Source: Microbacterium binotii (lineage in GTDB: Bacteria > Actinomycetota > Actinomycetes > Actinomycetales > Microbacteriaceae). From it: DNA of 64,000 nt. The notes beneath the pieces are model-generated. The model saw only the letters and a program-made list of their open reading frames with translations, was not told the origin of the DNA and ran no database searches. Location of the stretch: NCBI RefSeq assembly GCF_021398715.1, contig NZ_CP090347.1, forward strand, positions 2,108,001 to 2,172,000. The letters run 5' to 3'. Both the position numbers and the translations under genes were made by a program. Below are positions 40,566 through 50,341 of the stretch, piece by piece. Every line of letters starts with the position of its first letter. Within the stretch, counting starts at the first letter, position 1.

Positions 40566-41171
40566 ATGACCGTGCTCGTCCCCTCGGTGCGCCGCCGACT
40601 CGACGCCACCGACATCGCCAGAGCCGGCGTCTTCGCCGCGGTCATCGCCGTGCTCGGCGTGCCCGGCGCGTTCACCATCTTCGGCGCGGTGCCCATCACC
40701 GCCCAGACGCTCGGCGTCATGCTCGCCGGCGCGATCCTCGGCCCCGCCGTCGGGGCGCTGTCGGTCACAGCCCTGCTGGCCCTGGTCGCCGCGGGTCTCC
40801 CGCTCCTCGCGGGCGGGCGGGGCGGGATCGGGGTCTTCGTCGGTCCCACGGGCGGCTATCTGCTCGGGTGGCTCGTCGGGGTCGTGGTCATCGGTCTGAT
40901 CGTGCACGCCGCCGGACGACGCCCGATCTGGTGGCGCACCTTCCTCGGCACCTTGGTGGGCGGAGTGCTCGTCGTGTACGCCGTCGGCATCCCGGTGCAG
41001 TCCCTCGTGCTGCGGATCGGCCTCGGGGAGGCAGCGCTGTCGAGCCTCGTGTTCCTGCCGGGCGATCTGATCAAGGTCGTCGCGACGACGCTGATCGTCG
41101 GCACCCTCGTGCGCGGATATCCGCGGGCCTTCCGTCGTCAATGGCGCGCCCGCCCCACCACCGCCGCGTGA
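40566..41171 (+). CDS. bioY: Biotin ECF transporter substrate-binding component BioY
   Basis: 201 residues with six membrane helices. The BioY hallmarks are FTIFGAVPITAQTLGVMLAGAILGP and GPTGGYLLGW. BioY binds biotin in the membrane and works with BioM and BioN, which are encoded downstream. The ATG at 40566 has a strong AGGAGG. It opens a five-gene operon whose two middle genes are not normally part of a transporter. Confidence 0.95.
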   Translation: MTVLVPSVRRRLDATDIARAGVFAAVIAVLGVPGAFTIFGAVPITAQTLGVMLAGAILGPAVGALSVTALLALVAAGLPLLAGGRGGIGVFVGPTGGYLLGWLVGVVVIGLIVHAAGRRPIWWRTFLGTLVGGVLVVYAVGIPVQSLVLRIGLGEAALSSLVFLPGDLIKVVATTLIVGTLVRGYPRAFRRQWRARPTTAA

Positions 41172-42265
41172 GCTCCTTCGTCGTTCCCATCGAGGCGCGC
41201 GACGCGCCGGCGCGCCTCGCGCTGCTCCGGCGATCGGGCCGCGTTCCGCTGGTGCTCGATGAACGCTGGCCGGCACCGGTGCGCGCGGGCATCCTCTCGC
41301 TCCTCGCGCAGACGCCCGTGCCCGCCGAGGCGGAGTGGGCCGCTCTCACCTCCGGAAGCTCGGCCGCTCCTCGCGTCGTGGTGCGCACGCATGCATCCTG
41401 GGCACGCTCGTTCCCCGCTGTCGAGCAGTTGCTCGGTGCGCTGCCCGGAGACGTCGTGCTGCTGCCGGCGCCACCGAGTTCCTCGCTGACGCTCTTCTCC
41501 GTGGCCCACGCGCTGGCCGGCGGCCCCGCACCCGAGTTCGCCGCCACCAGCTCCCGCGCGACGCTCTTCCACGGCACCCCCACCCATTTCGCCGCGGTCC
41601 TCGCCTCGAGCGGCGCCCCCCAGCTGCGCGCGGCGCTCGTCGGAGGGATGGCGCTGCCCGCCGACATCCGCGCCGAAGCCCGCGCCCGCCGCATCCGCGT
41701 CGTGGAGTACTACGGCGCCGCGGAGCTGTCGTTCGTGGCGTACGACGACGACGGGAAAGGGCTGCGTGCGTTCCCGGGCGTCGAGATCGCGGTCCATGAG
41801 GGCGTCATCTGGGCGCGCTCGCCGTACGCCGCGCTCGGCTACCTGGGCGAGGCCGGTCCGCTCCGGCGCGACGGCGCGTGGGCCAGTGTCGGCGACCGGG
41901 GCGAGCTCGAGGCCGGACGGTTGCGGGTGGCGGGTCGGGAGGACGACGCCATCCAGACGGCGGGCGCCACCGTCATCCCGTCGGAGATCGAACAGGCCCT
42001 GCGCACTCTGGACGGCGTTGCGGATGTCGCCGTGGTCGGCCTGCCCGCGCCCGGTGTCGGCCGACTCGTGGCCGCCCTCATCGAAACCGACCGACCCGGC
42101 TGTCTGGACGCGGCGATGCTCCGCGCCGCGGCGTCGCGCCTGTTCGCGCCGGCGCACCGACCGCGCCTGTGGTTCGCCGGTACGATTGCCCGCACCTCGT
42201 CCGGCAAGATCGCTCGCGCCGAGGTGGAGCGACGACTTGCGTCGGGAGAGGTACCCCGTGTCTGA
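41168..42265 (+). CDS. Short AMP-forming acyl-CoA ligase-like protein
   Basis: 365 residues of the ANL adenylate-forming superfamily, much shorter than the usual 500 because most of the N-terminal domain is missing, as in MenE-type short ligases. Motif A3 is TSGSSAAPR (61-69) in place of TSGSTGxPK, A5 is YYGAAE, A7 includes SVGDRGEL, A8 is AGREDDAIQTAGATVIPSEIE, and A10 has the catalytic Lys in RTSSGK347. It could still activate a carboxylate with ATP and CoA. The GTG at 41168 overlaps the bioY stop (GTGA). In a biotin operon a pimelate-like substrate is possible but unproven; a MenE role is an alternative. Confidence 0.8.
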   Translation: MSSFVVPIEARDAPARLALLRRSGRVPLVLDERWPAPVRAGILSLLAQTPVPAEAEWAALTSGSSAAPRVVVRTHASWARSFPAVEQLLGALPGDVVLLPAPPSSSLTLFSVAHALAGGPAPEFAATSSRATLFHGTPTHFAAVLASSGAPQLRAALVGGMALPADIRAEARARRIRVVEYYGAAELSFVAYDDDGKGLRAFPGVEIAVHEGVIWARSPYAALGYLGEAGPLRRDGAWASVGDRGELEAGRLRVAGREDDAIQTAGATVIPSEIEQALRTLDGVADVAVVGLPAPGVGRLVAALIETDRPGCLDAAMLRAAASRLFAPAHRPRLWFAGTIARTSSGKIARAEVERRLASGEVPRV

Positions 42266-43382
42266 CGTGCTGATCGTGTCGGCGCGCCGATCCGCGCTCA
42301 CGACGCGGGGTCGGGCGTTCGCGGGGGTGAGCGCCGACCGCCTCGCGGCACCGGTGCTGCGCGCCGCCGCCGACGACGCCGCACGGGCCACCGGCGTGTC
42401 GATCGAGGTCGCCGACGTCGTCCTCGGCAACTGCCGTGGCCCTGGCGGGAACACCGCCCGCCTCGCCGCATTGGCGGCGGGTTTCGGCGCGCACACCCCT
42501 GGTGCGACGGTCGACCGGCAGTGCGGCAGCGGGCTGGCCGCGGTCATCGATGCGGCGCAGGCGATCGCCGCCGGTGACGAGCGGCCCCGACTCGCGGGCG
42601 GGGTCGAGAGCGCCTCGACGGCCCCCGAACGACGCATCGACGGGATCCCCTTCGAACGGGCACCCTTCGCGCCCACCGGTTGGCCCGACCCCGACATGAT
42701 CGACGCCGCCGACGCACTCGCCCGCCTCGACGGCATCGACCGTGAGCGTCAGGACGCAGCCGCCGCCCGCAGTCACCGGCGCGCAGCCTCGGCCCGCGAG
42801 TCGGGGCGCTTCGCTGCGGAGATCGTCCCGATCGACGGGGTGGGCGACGATGACGCGATCGGTGGGGCGCTGGCCCTTCTCCCCCGGCTCACACCCTTGC
42901 GCGAGAACGGCACCGTGACGGCGGGCACGGCCACGCGCATCGGCGACGGGGCAGCCGCCGTCGCCCTCGTCGGCGCGGCGCGGCGCGCACACGCACCGGG
43001 GCTCCTCGTCCGCGGCCACGCCGTCGTCGGCGTGGACCCCGCCTACCCCGGAATCGGGGCGGCACCGGCCATCGAGGCGGCGCTGGCCGCATCCGGCACC
43101 GAGCTCGCCGCCGTGGCGGCGTTCGAGATCGTCGAGGCGTTCGCGGCGCAGTCGCTCGCGGTGCTGGGTCGGCTCGGGCTGGCCGACGACGACGCGCGGG
43201 TGTGCGCGGACGGCGGAGCTCTCGCACTCGGACATCCATGGGGCGCGAGCGGCGCCGTCGCGCTCGTGCGGCTGTTCTCGCGACTGGTGCGCGCCGGACT
43301 CCCGTCCGGGAGCATCGGTGTCGCCGCAGCATCCGTGGGCGGCGGACTCGGTGTCGCGATGGTCGTCGAGGTGATCAGGTGA
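42258..43382 (+). CDS. Thiolase-family protein with altered active site
   Basis: 374 residues, thiolase fold. The nucleophile Cys is present (DRQC89GSG) and so is the His of GH326PWGASG. Two further conserved residues differ: the usual NEAFA is VEAFA (Val at 292), and the second catalytic Cys in C-x-GGG is Ser (S359 in ASVGGG). The protein may therefore have weak or changed activity, or may act only in one direction. The GTG at 42258 overlaps the ligase end by eight bases and has GGGAGAGG upstream. With the ligase it may make or degrade a biotin-related acyl-CoA. Confidence 0.85.
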   Translation: MSDVLIVSARRSALTTRGRAFAGVSADRLAAPVLRAAADDAARATGVSIEVADVVLGNCRGPGGNTARLAALAAGFGAHTPGATVDRQCGSGLAAVIDAAQAIAAGDERPRLAGGVESASTAPERRIDGIPFERAPFAPTGWPDPDMIDAADALARLDGIDRERQDAAAARSHRRAASARESGRFAAEIVPIDGVGDDDAIGGALALLPRLTPLRENGTVTAGTATRIGDGAAAVALVGAARRAHAPGLLVRGHAVVGVDPAYPGIGAAPAIEAALAASGTELAAVAAFEIVEAFAAQSLAVLGRLGLADDDARVCADGGALALGHPWGASGAVALVRLFSRLVRAGLPSGSIGVAAASVGGGLGVAMVVEVIR

Positions 43383-44065
43383 GCGCGATCCGACTCGAGC
43401 GGCTCGGAGTGCACCTCGGCGACGTCGAGGTGCTCCACGAGCTCGATCTCGATCTCGATGCCCGCACGGTCGCCGTCGTCGGCGACAACGGCTCCGGCAA
43501 GTCGACGCTCGCGCGCGTCGTCGGCGGTCTGGTCGCACCGTCGAGCGGAACGGCCCGCGTGCTGCGACTCGACCCGCTCCGCGACGCCGCCCAGCTCCGC
43601 CGCCGCGTGGCGATCGTCTTCAGCAACCCCGACGCCCAGATCATCATGCCGACCGTCGCCGAGGACGTCGCCTTCTCGCTGCGCGGGGAGCGCATGAGTC
43701 GTGCCGAACGGGCAGACCGGGTGGCAGCCGCGCTCGCCCGTTTCGGGCTCGCCGACCTCGGCGACCGCTCGGCGCACGACCTGTCGGGAGGACAGAAGCA
43801 GCTGCTGGCGCTGTGCGGCGCGTTCGTGCGCGGACCGGAACTCGTCGTCGCCGACGAACCCACGGCCTACCTCGACGGCCGCAACGCCCGGATCGTGGCC
43901 GACCACCTCCTCGCGGACACGGGGCATCGTCTGCTGCTCGTGACCCACGACCTCGTCCTCGCCGAGCGGTGCGAGGCAGCCGTCCACGTCGCGGGGGGAC
44001 GCGTGGTCGCCGTCGGCGAGGCGCGGGACGTCGTGCACTCGTACGCGACGAGCCTCGGATGCTGA
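43379..44065 (+). CDS. bioM: ECF transporter ATPase, biotin type
   Basis: 228 residues. Walker A GDNGSGKST, Q-loop FSNPDAQIIMPTVAEDVAF (typical of ECF A components), signature LSGGQKQ, Walker B LVVADEPTAYLD and H-loop THD. It powers biotin uptake through BioN and BioY. The GTG overlaps the thiolase stop by four bases. Confidence 0.92.
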   Translation: MSAIRLERLGVHLGDVEVLHELDLDLDARTVAVVGDNGSGKSTLARVVGGLVAPSSGTARVLRLDPLRDAAQLRRRVAIVFSNPDAQIIMPTVAEDVAFSLRGERMSRAERADRVAAALARFGLADLGDRSAHDLSGGQKQLLALCGAFVRGPELVVADEPTAYLDGRNARIVADHLLADTGHRLLLVTHDLVLAERCEAAVHVAGGRVVAVGEARDVVHSYATSLGC

Positions 44066-44655
44066 GCCTGTACCGGCCGGGCACCGGGCCCTGGCACCGG
44101 ATGCCCGCCGGACGCAAGACGCTCCTGCTGCTGGCGCTCGTGCTCGGGGTCTCGCTTCTGCCCGCCACCTGGCTGTCGTGTGCCGTCGCCGCAGCTCTCG
44201 TGCTGCTGTGCTACGCCACCCCGGGGGCGGGATGGGCGCAACTGGGGCGCCAGATCTGGTCGCTCAGGCTGCTCGTCCTGATGAGCTTCCTCGGCCAGGC
44301 GATCTTCCTCGGTCTCGAGACGGCGACGATCGGCACGGTGCGCATCACGGCCGCCATCGTGCTGGCGGCACTCCTCGCCCTGACGACGCCCGTCACGGCG
44401 CTGTGGGAGGTCTTCGAACGCGCGCTGTCGCCGCTGCGCGTCATCGGACGGGATCCGCGCCGGGCGGCGCTCCTGCTGGTCGTGGCGTTCGGCGCGGTCC
44501 CCACGCTCATCCGCTTGGCGCAGCAGGTGCGCGAAGCGCAGCGCGCTCGAGGCGCGGGTCGCAGCATCCGGGCGTTCGCCGTGCCCTACCTCGTTCTCGC
44601 CCTCAAGCACGCCGACGAGCTCGGCGACGCGTTGACGGCGCGCGGCGTGCGCTGA
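44059..44655 (+). CDS. bioN: ECF transporter T component, biotin type
   Basis: 198 residues with four to five membrane helices and the two coupling motifs of T components, EAQRARGAG and ALTARGVR, that contact the ATPase. It overlaps bioM by seven bases and ends two bases before the convergent gluD stop codon, leaving no room for a separate terminator. Confidence 0.92.
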   Translation: MLSLYRPGTGPWHRMPAGRKTLLLLALVLGVSLLPATWLSCAVAAALVLLCYATPGAGWAQLGRQIWSLRLLVLMSFLGQAIFLGLETATIGTVRITAAIVLAALLALTTPVTALWEVFERALSPLRVIGRDPRRAALLLVVAFGAVPTLIRLAQQVREAQRARGAGRSIRAFAVPYLVLALKHADELGDALTARGVR

Positions 44656-44657
44656 TC

Positions 44658-45569
44658 TCAGAGGGCGCTGGAGTCGTACTTGCCGACACCTCGCTGCGCC
44701 GCGATGACCTCCGTGTCGGTCGTCGCCCGCCCCAACGGCGCGGCCTGACCACCCCGGCCCGCGCGCTGCGACGAGCGCATCCGGACCTCGACCCACTTGG
44801 CGATGCCGGCGAGCACGAGACACAGAGAGATGTAGATCGCGGCTGCGACCATGCCCGCCTGCAGGATCGGTCGGTCGTACTGCGCCTGCGTACCGATGAG
44901 CCGGGCGTAGTAGAGCAGTTCGTTGTAGGTGATGATGTAGCCGAGCGCGGTGTCCTTGAGAGTGACGACGAGCTGCGCGACGATCACCGGGAGCATCGCC
45001 CGCACCGCCTGCGGGAGCAGGATGAGCCGCATCACACCGGCCTTGCGCAGCCCCAGCGCGTATCCGGCCTCGCTTTGACCGCGCGGCAACGACTCGACCC
45101 CTGCGCGGATGACTTCGGCGAGCACGGAGCCGTTGTAGACGGCGAGCGCGATGACCACGGCCCAGTACGCCTCCAGCCGCACCCCCACGACGGGCAGGCC
45201 GTAGTAGAGCAGCATCATGAGGATCAGCACGGGCACCGCGCGGAAGAGTTCGATGATCCCCGTCGCGGGCCAGCGCACCCAGGCGTGATCGGACATGCGA
45301 CCCAGCGCCAGCACGAATCCGAGGACGACGGAGGCGACCGCAGCGGCCGCGAACGCGGCCAGCGTGCGGCCCGTGGCCGCGAGGATCTGCTCCCAGACGG
45401 TCGTGAAAGTGAAGATGTACCACTTCTCGGCGGAGAACTGACCGGTCTCGATGAAGCGGTAGACGACGAAACCGCCGAGACCGAGGATGACGAGGACGGT
45501 GATGACGCCGATGATCCGGTTGCGGATGATCGCGCGACGGCCGGGCAGGTCGTACAGAACGGAGCTCAT
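44658..45569 (-). CDS. gluD: Amino acid ABC transporter permease (GluD-like)
   Basis: 303 residues, with five or six helices and the His/Glu/Gln permease signature (AGYALGLRKAGVMRLILLPQAVRAMLPVIVAQLVVTLKDTALG). It pairs with the upstream permease. The gene order ATPase, binding protein, permease, permease is the same as gluABCD for glutamate in Corynebacterium, so glutamate or glutamine uptake is likely. The ATG at 45569 overlaps the gluC stop by four bases. An extra C-terminal basic tail of about 45 residues is present. Confidence 0.9.
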   Translation of the reverse strand: MSSVLYDLPGRRAIIRNRIIGVITVLVILGLGGFVVYRFIETGQFSAEKWYIFTFTTVWEQILAATGRTLAAFAAAAVASVVLGFVLALGRMSDHAWVRWPATGIIELFRAVPVLILMMLLYYGLPVVGVRLEAYWAVVIALAVYNGSVLAEVIRAGVESLPRGQSEAGYALGLRKAGVMRLILLPQAVRAMLPVIVAQLVVTLKDTALGYIITYNELLYYARLIGTQAQYDRPILQAGMVAAAIYISLCLVLAGIAKWVEVRMRSSQRAGRGGQAAPLGRATTDTEVIAAQRGVGKYDSSAL

Positions 45570-46213
45570 CGCGCCACCCTCCATCGGTTCTCGAGTCGTC
45601 GCTGGACCAGCGAGAGCGCCAGCACCATCACGATGAAGATCGCCGCGACCCACAGCAGCACCACGAGCGCGTTCTCACCGCGCTCGCTGAGGTTCGCGCG
45701 GATCACGCCGAGCTCGGCGACGGAGAAGCCCGCGGCGATGGTCGTGTTCTTGAGCAGCGCGATGAGCACGCTCATCATGGGCGGAACCACGGAGCGGAAC
45801 GCCTGCGGCATGATGACGAGCGCCATCACCTGACCGAACGTCAGCCCCAGCGCTCGGGCGGCCTCCGCCTGACCGACCGGGACGGTGTTGATGCCCGAGC
45901 GCAGCACCTCGGCGACGTAGGTGGCGGTGTAGATCCCGAGCGCGCACATCGCGAGCACGGTGTATCCGGGGTTCGGAAGATCCAGCGCGGGGTATCCGAA
46001 GGCGAAGAAGAAGAAGATGACCGTCAGGGGGGTGTTCCGCACGATGTTCACGTACACCGTGCCGACTGCGCGGGCGATCGGCACCGGAGAGACGCGCATC
46101 GCACCCACGAGCGTGCCCAGCACGAGCGCGATCAGCGCGCCCGCGAAGAAGAGCAGCAGCGTGTTGCGCAGCGCGATGCCCCAGATGTCGAGGTTGTCGA
46201 CGATCACGTTCAT
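45566..46213 (-). CDS. gluC: Amino acid ABC transporter permease (GluC-like)
   Basis: 215 residues with five helices and the permease EAA loop (AARALGLTFGQVMALVIMPQAFRSVVPPMMSVLIALLKNTTIAAGF). It is the first of two permeases in the operon. The start ATG at 46213 follows AGGACCTCTGAG on the coding strand, a moderate Shine-Dalgarno. A strong hairpin separates it from the binding-protein gene. Confidence 0.92.
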   Translation of the reverse strand: MNVIVDNLDIWGIALRNTLLLFFAGALIALVLGTLVGAMRVSPVPIARAVGTVYVNIVRNTPLTVIFFFFAFGYPALDLPNPGYTVLAMCALGIYTATYVAEVLRSGINTVPVGQAEAARALGLTFGQVMALVIMPQAFRSVVPPMMSVLIALLKNTTIAAGFSVAELGVIRANLSERGENALVVLLWVAAIFIVMVLALSLVQRRLENRWRVAR

Positions 46214-46236
46214 CTCAGAGGTCCTTACCGTGATCC

Positions 46237-46270
46237 GGTGAGGGCGGTCCCCCGGGAGACCGCCCTCACC
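46237..46270 (-). terminator. Hairpin between gluB and gluC
   Basis: GGTGAGGGCGGTC (46237-46249) and GACCGCCCTCACC (46258-46270) form a perfect 13-bp stem with an eight-base loop. There is no U-tract. Such intra-operon hairpins usually raise the amount of binding protein relative to permeases. Confidence 0.75.
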
Positions 46271-46280
46271 TCAGGGACTG

Positions 46281-47195
46281 TCAGCTGGCTGCGTCGACGG
46301 CGGGCTGCTCGACGGTGATCCCGGATGCACCGAGGTTCTTGTCGAAGATGGCCTGCCAGATGTCGCCGCCATCGGTGAACATCTCGTTGATGTGCTCGAG
46401 CAGGACGGTGTCGCCCTTCTCGAGGCCGACGCCGTAACGCTCCTCACTGAAGGGCTCGCCCACGACCTTGAGCTCGTCGGGGTACAAGGCCGCGTAGCCG
46501 ATCAGGATCGCCTGGTCGGTGGTGACCGCATCCACCTGGCCGTTCAGCAGCGCCTCGACGCAGGCCGAGTAGACGTCGAACTCCGTGGTGGGCACACCCG
46601 GGAAGTTCGCCTTGATGTTCTGGATCGGCGTGGAACCGGTGGCCGAGCACACGTTGGTGTCGGGGCCGAGATCCGCTTCGCTGGAGATGTCGCTGTCGCT
46701 CGCGACGAGCAGGCCCTGACCCGTGATGAAGTACGGTCCGGCGAAGTCGATCTGCTCCTTGCGCTTGTCGGTGATCGAGTAGGTGCCGACGTAGTAGTCG
46801 ATGTCTCCGTTCACGATCGCCTGCTCGCGGTTGGCCGAGGCGATCGGCTGGAAGGTGATGTCTTCCTCGCCGTAGCCGAGGGATGCGGCGATCCACCGGG
46901 CGATGTCGATGTCGAAGCCGGTGCGCTCGTTGGTCGTCACGTCGAGGAAGCCGAGACCCGGCTGGTCCTCCTTCACACCGACGATCACTCCGCCGCGCTC
47001 GGTGATGCGGTCGAAGGTGGGGCTGCCCTCCAGCGAGACGTCGGCGGCCGTCTCGAACCAGACCGAGCTCTCATCGGTGCCTTCCGAGCCGCCGGCGGCG
47101 CCGCCGGGAGTCGGCGATCCGCTGTTGCACGCGGTGAGGCCGAGGGCCGCGACGGCCGTGAGTCCCAGAAGGGCGGTCAGTCGTGTGGTGCGCAT
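46281..47195 (-). CDS. gluB: Amino acid ABC transporter binding lipoprotein (GluB-like)
   Basis: 304 residues. The signal peptide ends in the lipobox LTAC, so the mature protein is a lipoprotein on the outer membrane face. The binding domain has GVKEDQPGLGFLD, GFDIDIARWIAASLGY and YYVGTYSITDKRKEQIDFAGPYF, all typical of family 3 solute-binding proteins for polar amino acids. The ATG at 47195 has AAGGAGAGAA directly upstream. It is followed by an attenuating hairpin. Confidence 0.94.
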   Translation of the reverse strand: MRTTRLTALLGLTAVAALGLTACNSGSPTPGGAAGGSEGTDESSVWFETAADVSLEGSPTFDRITERGGVIVGVKEDQPGLGFLDVTTNERTGFDIDIARWIAASLGYGEEDITFQPIASANREQAIVNGDIDYYVGTYSITDKRKEQIDFAGPYFITGQGLLVASDSDISSEADLGPDTNVCSATGSTPIQNIKANFPGVPTTEFDVYSACVEALLNGQVDAVTTDQAILIGYAALYPDELKVVGEPFSEERYGVGLEKGDTVLLEHINEMFTDGGDIWQAIFDKNLGASGITVEQPAVDAAS

Positions 47196-47244
47196 TTCTC
47201 TCTCCTTGCTGTGGGGGGATTGGTGCGGGAAGAACGTGCGGGGG

Positions 47245-48033
47245 TCAGTGGGTGATGAGCTTCGAGAGGAAGTCCTTCGCTCGCTCACTCTTCGGGGCGG
47301 TGAAGAAGGTGTCGGGCGCGGCCTCTTCGACGATGCGCCCGTCGGCCATGAAGACGACGCGGTCGGCGGCCTTGCGCGCGAAGCCCATCTCGTGCGTCAC
47401 GACGATCATGGTCATGCCGGACTCGGCGAGCGAGGTCATGACGTCGAGGACCTCGTTGATCATCTCGGGGTCCAGCGCGCTGGTGGGCTCGTCGAAGAGC
47501 ATGACCTTCGGGGTCATCGCCAGGGCGCGGGCGATGGCGACGCGCTGCTGCTGGCCGCCGGAGAGCTGGGCGGGGAGCTTGTTCGCCTGATGCGCCACTC
47601 CGACGCGCTCGAGCAGCGTCTTCGCCTCGCGCTCGGCGTCCGCCTTCTTCATGCCCTTGACCTTGATCGGCCCCAGCGTGACGTTCTCGAGGATCGTGAG
47701 GTGCGAGAAGAGGTTGAACGATTGGAAGACCATGCCGACGTCCGCCCGGAGAGCCGCGAGCTGCTTCCCCTCGCTCGGCAGATCCTCGCCGTCGATCGTG
47801 ATCGTGCCGCTCGTGATCGTCTCGAGCCGATTGATCGTCCGACACAGCGTCGACTTGCCGGAGCCGGACGGTCCGATGACCACGACGACCTCGCCTCGGT
47901 TGACGGTGAGGTCGATGTCGGTCAGCGCTTGGAAGTCGCCGTAGTGCTTCTGGACGTCGGTGAGCACGACGAGCGGGTCGCCGCGACGCACGGTGATGTT
48001 CGAAGTCGGGGGCGCGGCATCCGAGGGCGTCAT
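47245..48033 (-). CDS. gluA: Amino acid ABC transporter ATPase (GluA-like)
   Basis: 262 residues. Walker [26 protein letters not shown] (Q-loop), signature LSGGQQQR, Walker [15 protein letters not shown]-loop THEMGFAR. It belongs to the polar amino acid (GlnQ/GluA) branch. The ATG at 48033 has TAGTCT (plus 48040-48045) ending six bases upstream, so the operon message is likely leaderless. Confidence 0.94.
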   Translation of the reverse strand: MTPSDAAPPTSNITVRRGDPLVVLTDVQKHYGDFQALTDIDLTVNRGEVVVVIGPSGSGKSTLCRTINRLETITSGTITIDGEDLPSEGKQLAALRADVGMVFQSFNLFSHLTILENVTLGPIKVKGMKKADAEREAKTLLERVGVAHQANKLPAQLSGGQQQRVAIARALAMTPKVMLFDEPTSALDPEMINEVLDVMTSLAESGMTMIVVTHEMGFARKAADRVVFMADGRIVEEAAPDTFFTAPKSERAKDFLSKLITH

Positions 48034-48124
48034 CAGGACAGACTATGAATCGCCCCAGTGCCCCTCGGGGACTCTTGACGGATCTCTCACCGACTTCTAA
48101 CGTTCGCCCGGCCGGGGCGAGACG

Positions 48125-48925
48125 TCAGCTGCGCTGCGCGAAGGCGGACTCGTAGAGGCAGACGCTGGCTGCCGTCGCGAGGTTGAGGGACTCGGCGCTG
48201 CCGTAGATCGGAAGGCGCAGCGCGTCGTCCGCGAGCTCGAGCGCCGCGTCCTCGAGACCGCGCGCCTCGTTGCCGAACAGCCACGCGGTCGGCTGCGCGA
48301 GCAGACCCGTCGACCGCGCCTCGAGCAGGTCGTCGCCCTTGACGTCGGCGGCGACGACGCGCAGCCCCGCCCCGCGGATGGCGGTCACGGCGGCGGCGAG
48401 CTCACCGGCGCGAGACAGCGCGATGTGGAAAAGCGATCCGGTGGTCGCACGGACCACCTTGGGGTTGTAGGGATCCACCGTGCGACCGGTCAGGATCACC
48501 GCGTCGGCGCCCGCCGCGTCGGCCGCGCGGATGATGGTTCCGAGATTTCCGGGATCGCGCACCTCCTCGCAGATCGCGAGCAGCCGGGGCCCCGCGGCCA
48601 GCACATCGCGCAGCGACGTGGGGAACTGCCGGGCGACGGCGACGATCCCCTGCGGCGTCACGGTGTCGGCCATCGCCTCGAGCACCGGCTCGGCGGTGTA
48701 CTCGATGTCGAGCCCGGCCTCGGCCGCGGCATCGCGCAGGTCCTGGTGTCGCTCGAGAGCGGTCGGCGTCGCGAACAGCTCGACGATGCTCTCGGGTCGG
48801 AAGGCGAGGGCTTCGCGGACGGCCTGCGGGCCCTCCAGAAGGAACAAGCCCGTCTCGTCGCGGGCAGCGCGCTTGGCGAGCTTGGCAACCGCGCGAACGC
48901 GTGGGGATCGGGGATTCTCCAGCAC
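48125..48925 (-). CDS. TrmH/SpoU-family RNA 2'-O-methyltransferase
   Basis: 266 residues. An N-terminal substrate-binding domain (about 1-100) is followed by the SPOUT fold with its three motifs: RDPGNLGTIIRAADAAG, WLFGNEARGL and ESLNLATAASVCLYE, which form the knot that binds AdoMet. It should methylate a ribose in rRNA, like TsnR-type or RlmB enzymes; the exact site is unknown. The start is GTG at 48925, with TAGACT (plus 48932-48937) six bases upstream. In Actinobacteria this gene commonly follows rplT. Confidence 0.92.
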   Translation of the reverse strand: MLENPRSPRVRAVAKLAKRAARDETGLFLLEGPQAVREALAFRPESIVELFATPTALERHQDLRDAAAEAGLDIEYTAEPVLEAMADTVTPQGIVAVARQFPTSLRDVLAAGPRLLAICEEVRDPGNLGTIIRAADAAGADAVILTGRTVDPYNPKVVRATTGSLFHIALSRAGELAAAVTAIRGAGLRVVAADVKGDDLLEARSTGLLAQPTAWLFGNEARGLEDAALELADDALRLPIYGSAESLNLATAASVCLYESAFAQRS

Positions 48926-48950
48926 GTTCCCAGTCTAGGGTGACGCGGGT

Positions 48951-48994
48951 ACCCCGAAGGGGCGCCCTCCGTGAGGAGGGCGCCCCTTCGGGGT
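48951..48994 (-). terminator. Terminator hairpin after rplT
   Basis: A perfect 20-bp stem with the four-base loop GTGA (arms 48951-48970 and 48975-48994), seven bases after the rplT stop codon. No U-tract follows, as is often seen in high-GC actinobacteria. The stem also contains the internal self-complementary sequence CCCCGAAGGGG. Confidence 0.88.
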
Positions 48995-49001
48995 GTTCGG
49001 A

Positions 49002-49388
49002 TTACGCCGAGGCCTTGGCGGCGTTGACGTCGGTCGGCAGGGCCGCCTTCGCCGTCGCCACGAGCGACGCGAACGTGGCGGGCTCGTTCACAGCGAGCTC
49101 GGCCAGGATGCGGCGGTCGACCTGCACACCCGCGAGGCCGAGGCCCTGGATGAAGCGGTTGTAGGTGATGCCGTTCTGGCGAGCAGCGGCGTTGATGCGC
49201 TGGATCCAGAGGCGGCGGAAGTCGCCCTTGCGCTTGCGGCGGTCGCGGTACGCGTAGACCAGCGAGTGGGTGACCTGCTCCTTGGCCTTGCGGTACAGGC
49301 GCGAACGCTGACCGCGGTAACCGGAGGCGCGCTCGAGGATGACGCGACGCTTCTTGTGGGCGTTTACTGCCCGCTTGACTCTAGCCAT
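49002..49388 (-). CDS. rplT: 50S ribosomal protein L20
   Basis: 128 residues with the typical basic N-terminal extension ([38 protein letters not shown]), which threads into 23S rRNA, and the C-terminal globular domain ([26 protein letters not shown]). L20 is needed for early 50S assembly. It is the last gene of infC-rpmI-rplT. In other bacteria L20 represses this operon by binding its leader. Confidence 0.97.
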   Translation of the reverse strand: MARVKRAVNAHKKRRVILERASGYRGQRSRLYRKAKEQVTHSLVYAYRDRRKRKGDFRRLWIQRINAAARQNGITYNRFIQGLGLAGVQVDRRILAELAVNEPATFASLVATAKAALPTDVNAAKASA

Positions 49389-49417
49389 TTCTTTCCCTTA
49401 CTTACGTGCGTCGGCGA

Positions 49418-49612
49418 TCAGAGGCCGAGGAGCTTCTTGGCCTGCTTGGCGTCACCGGGAGCCAGGACCTGCTCCTGGTTCAGGCGACGGGTGCGACGGC
49501 TCGACTTGCCCTCGAGGTTGTGACGCATGCCCGCCTGCTGCTTCATGAGCTTGCCGCTTCCGGTCAGCTTGAAGCGCTTCTTGGCACCCGAGTGGGTCTT
49601 CTGCTTCGGCAT
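49418..49612 (-). CDS. rpmI: 50S ribosomal protein L35
   Basis: 64 residues, starting [22 protein letters not shown], the L35 signature. A small basic protein of the large subunit. It lies 29 bases before rplT and 52 after infC. Confidence 0.97.
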   Translation of the reverse strand: MPKQKTHSGAKKRFKLTGSGKLMKQQAGMRHNLEGKSSRRTRRLNQEQVLAPGDAKQAKKLLGL

Positions 49613-49664
49613 CTTCTCTTCCTTCGTTGTGACTCCCGCGTGGCGCGGGATCAGGTGTGTGGCC

Positions 49665-50285
<621 letters not shown>

Positions 50286-50317
50286 GCGGAACTCCTCTGA
50301 CGTAGCGGATGGGGCCA

Positions 50318-50341
50318 CCGGGATGTCGACGACATTCCCGG
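50318..50341 (-). promoter_or_regulatory. Leader hairpin of the infC operon
   Basis: CCGGGATGTC (50318-50327) and GACATTCCCGG (50331-50341) pair with one bulged base around a three-base loop. It is about 20 bases upstream of the infC Shine-Dalgarno. The wider leader (50286-50527) is shared with the divergent DUF1844 gene. Another possible stem lies around 50335-50365. A role in autoregulation is inferred. Confidence 0.5.
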
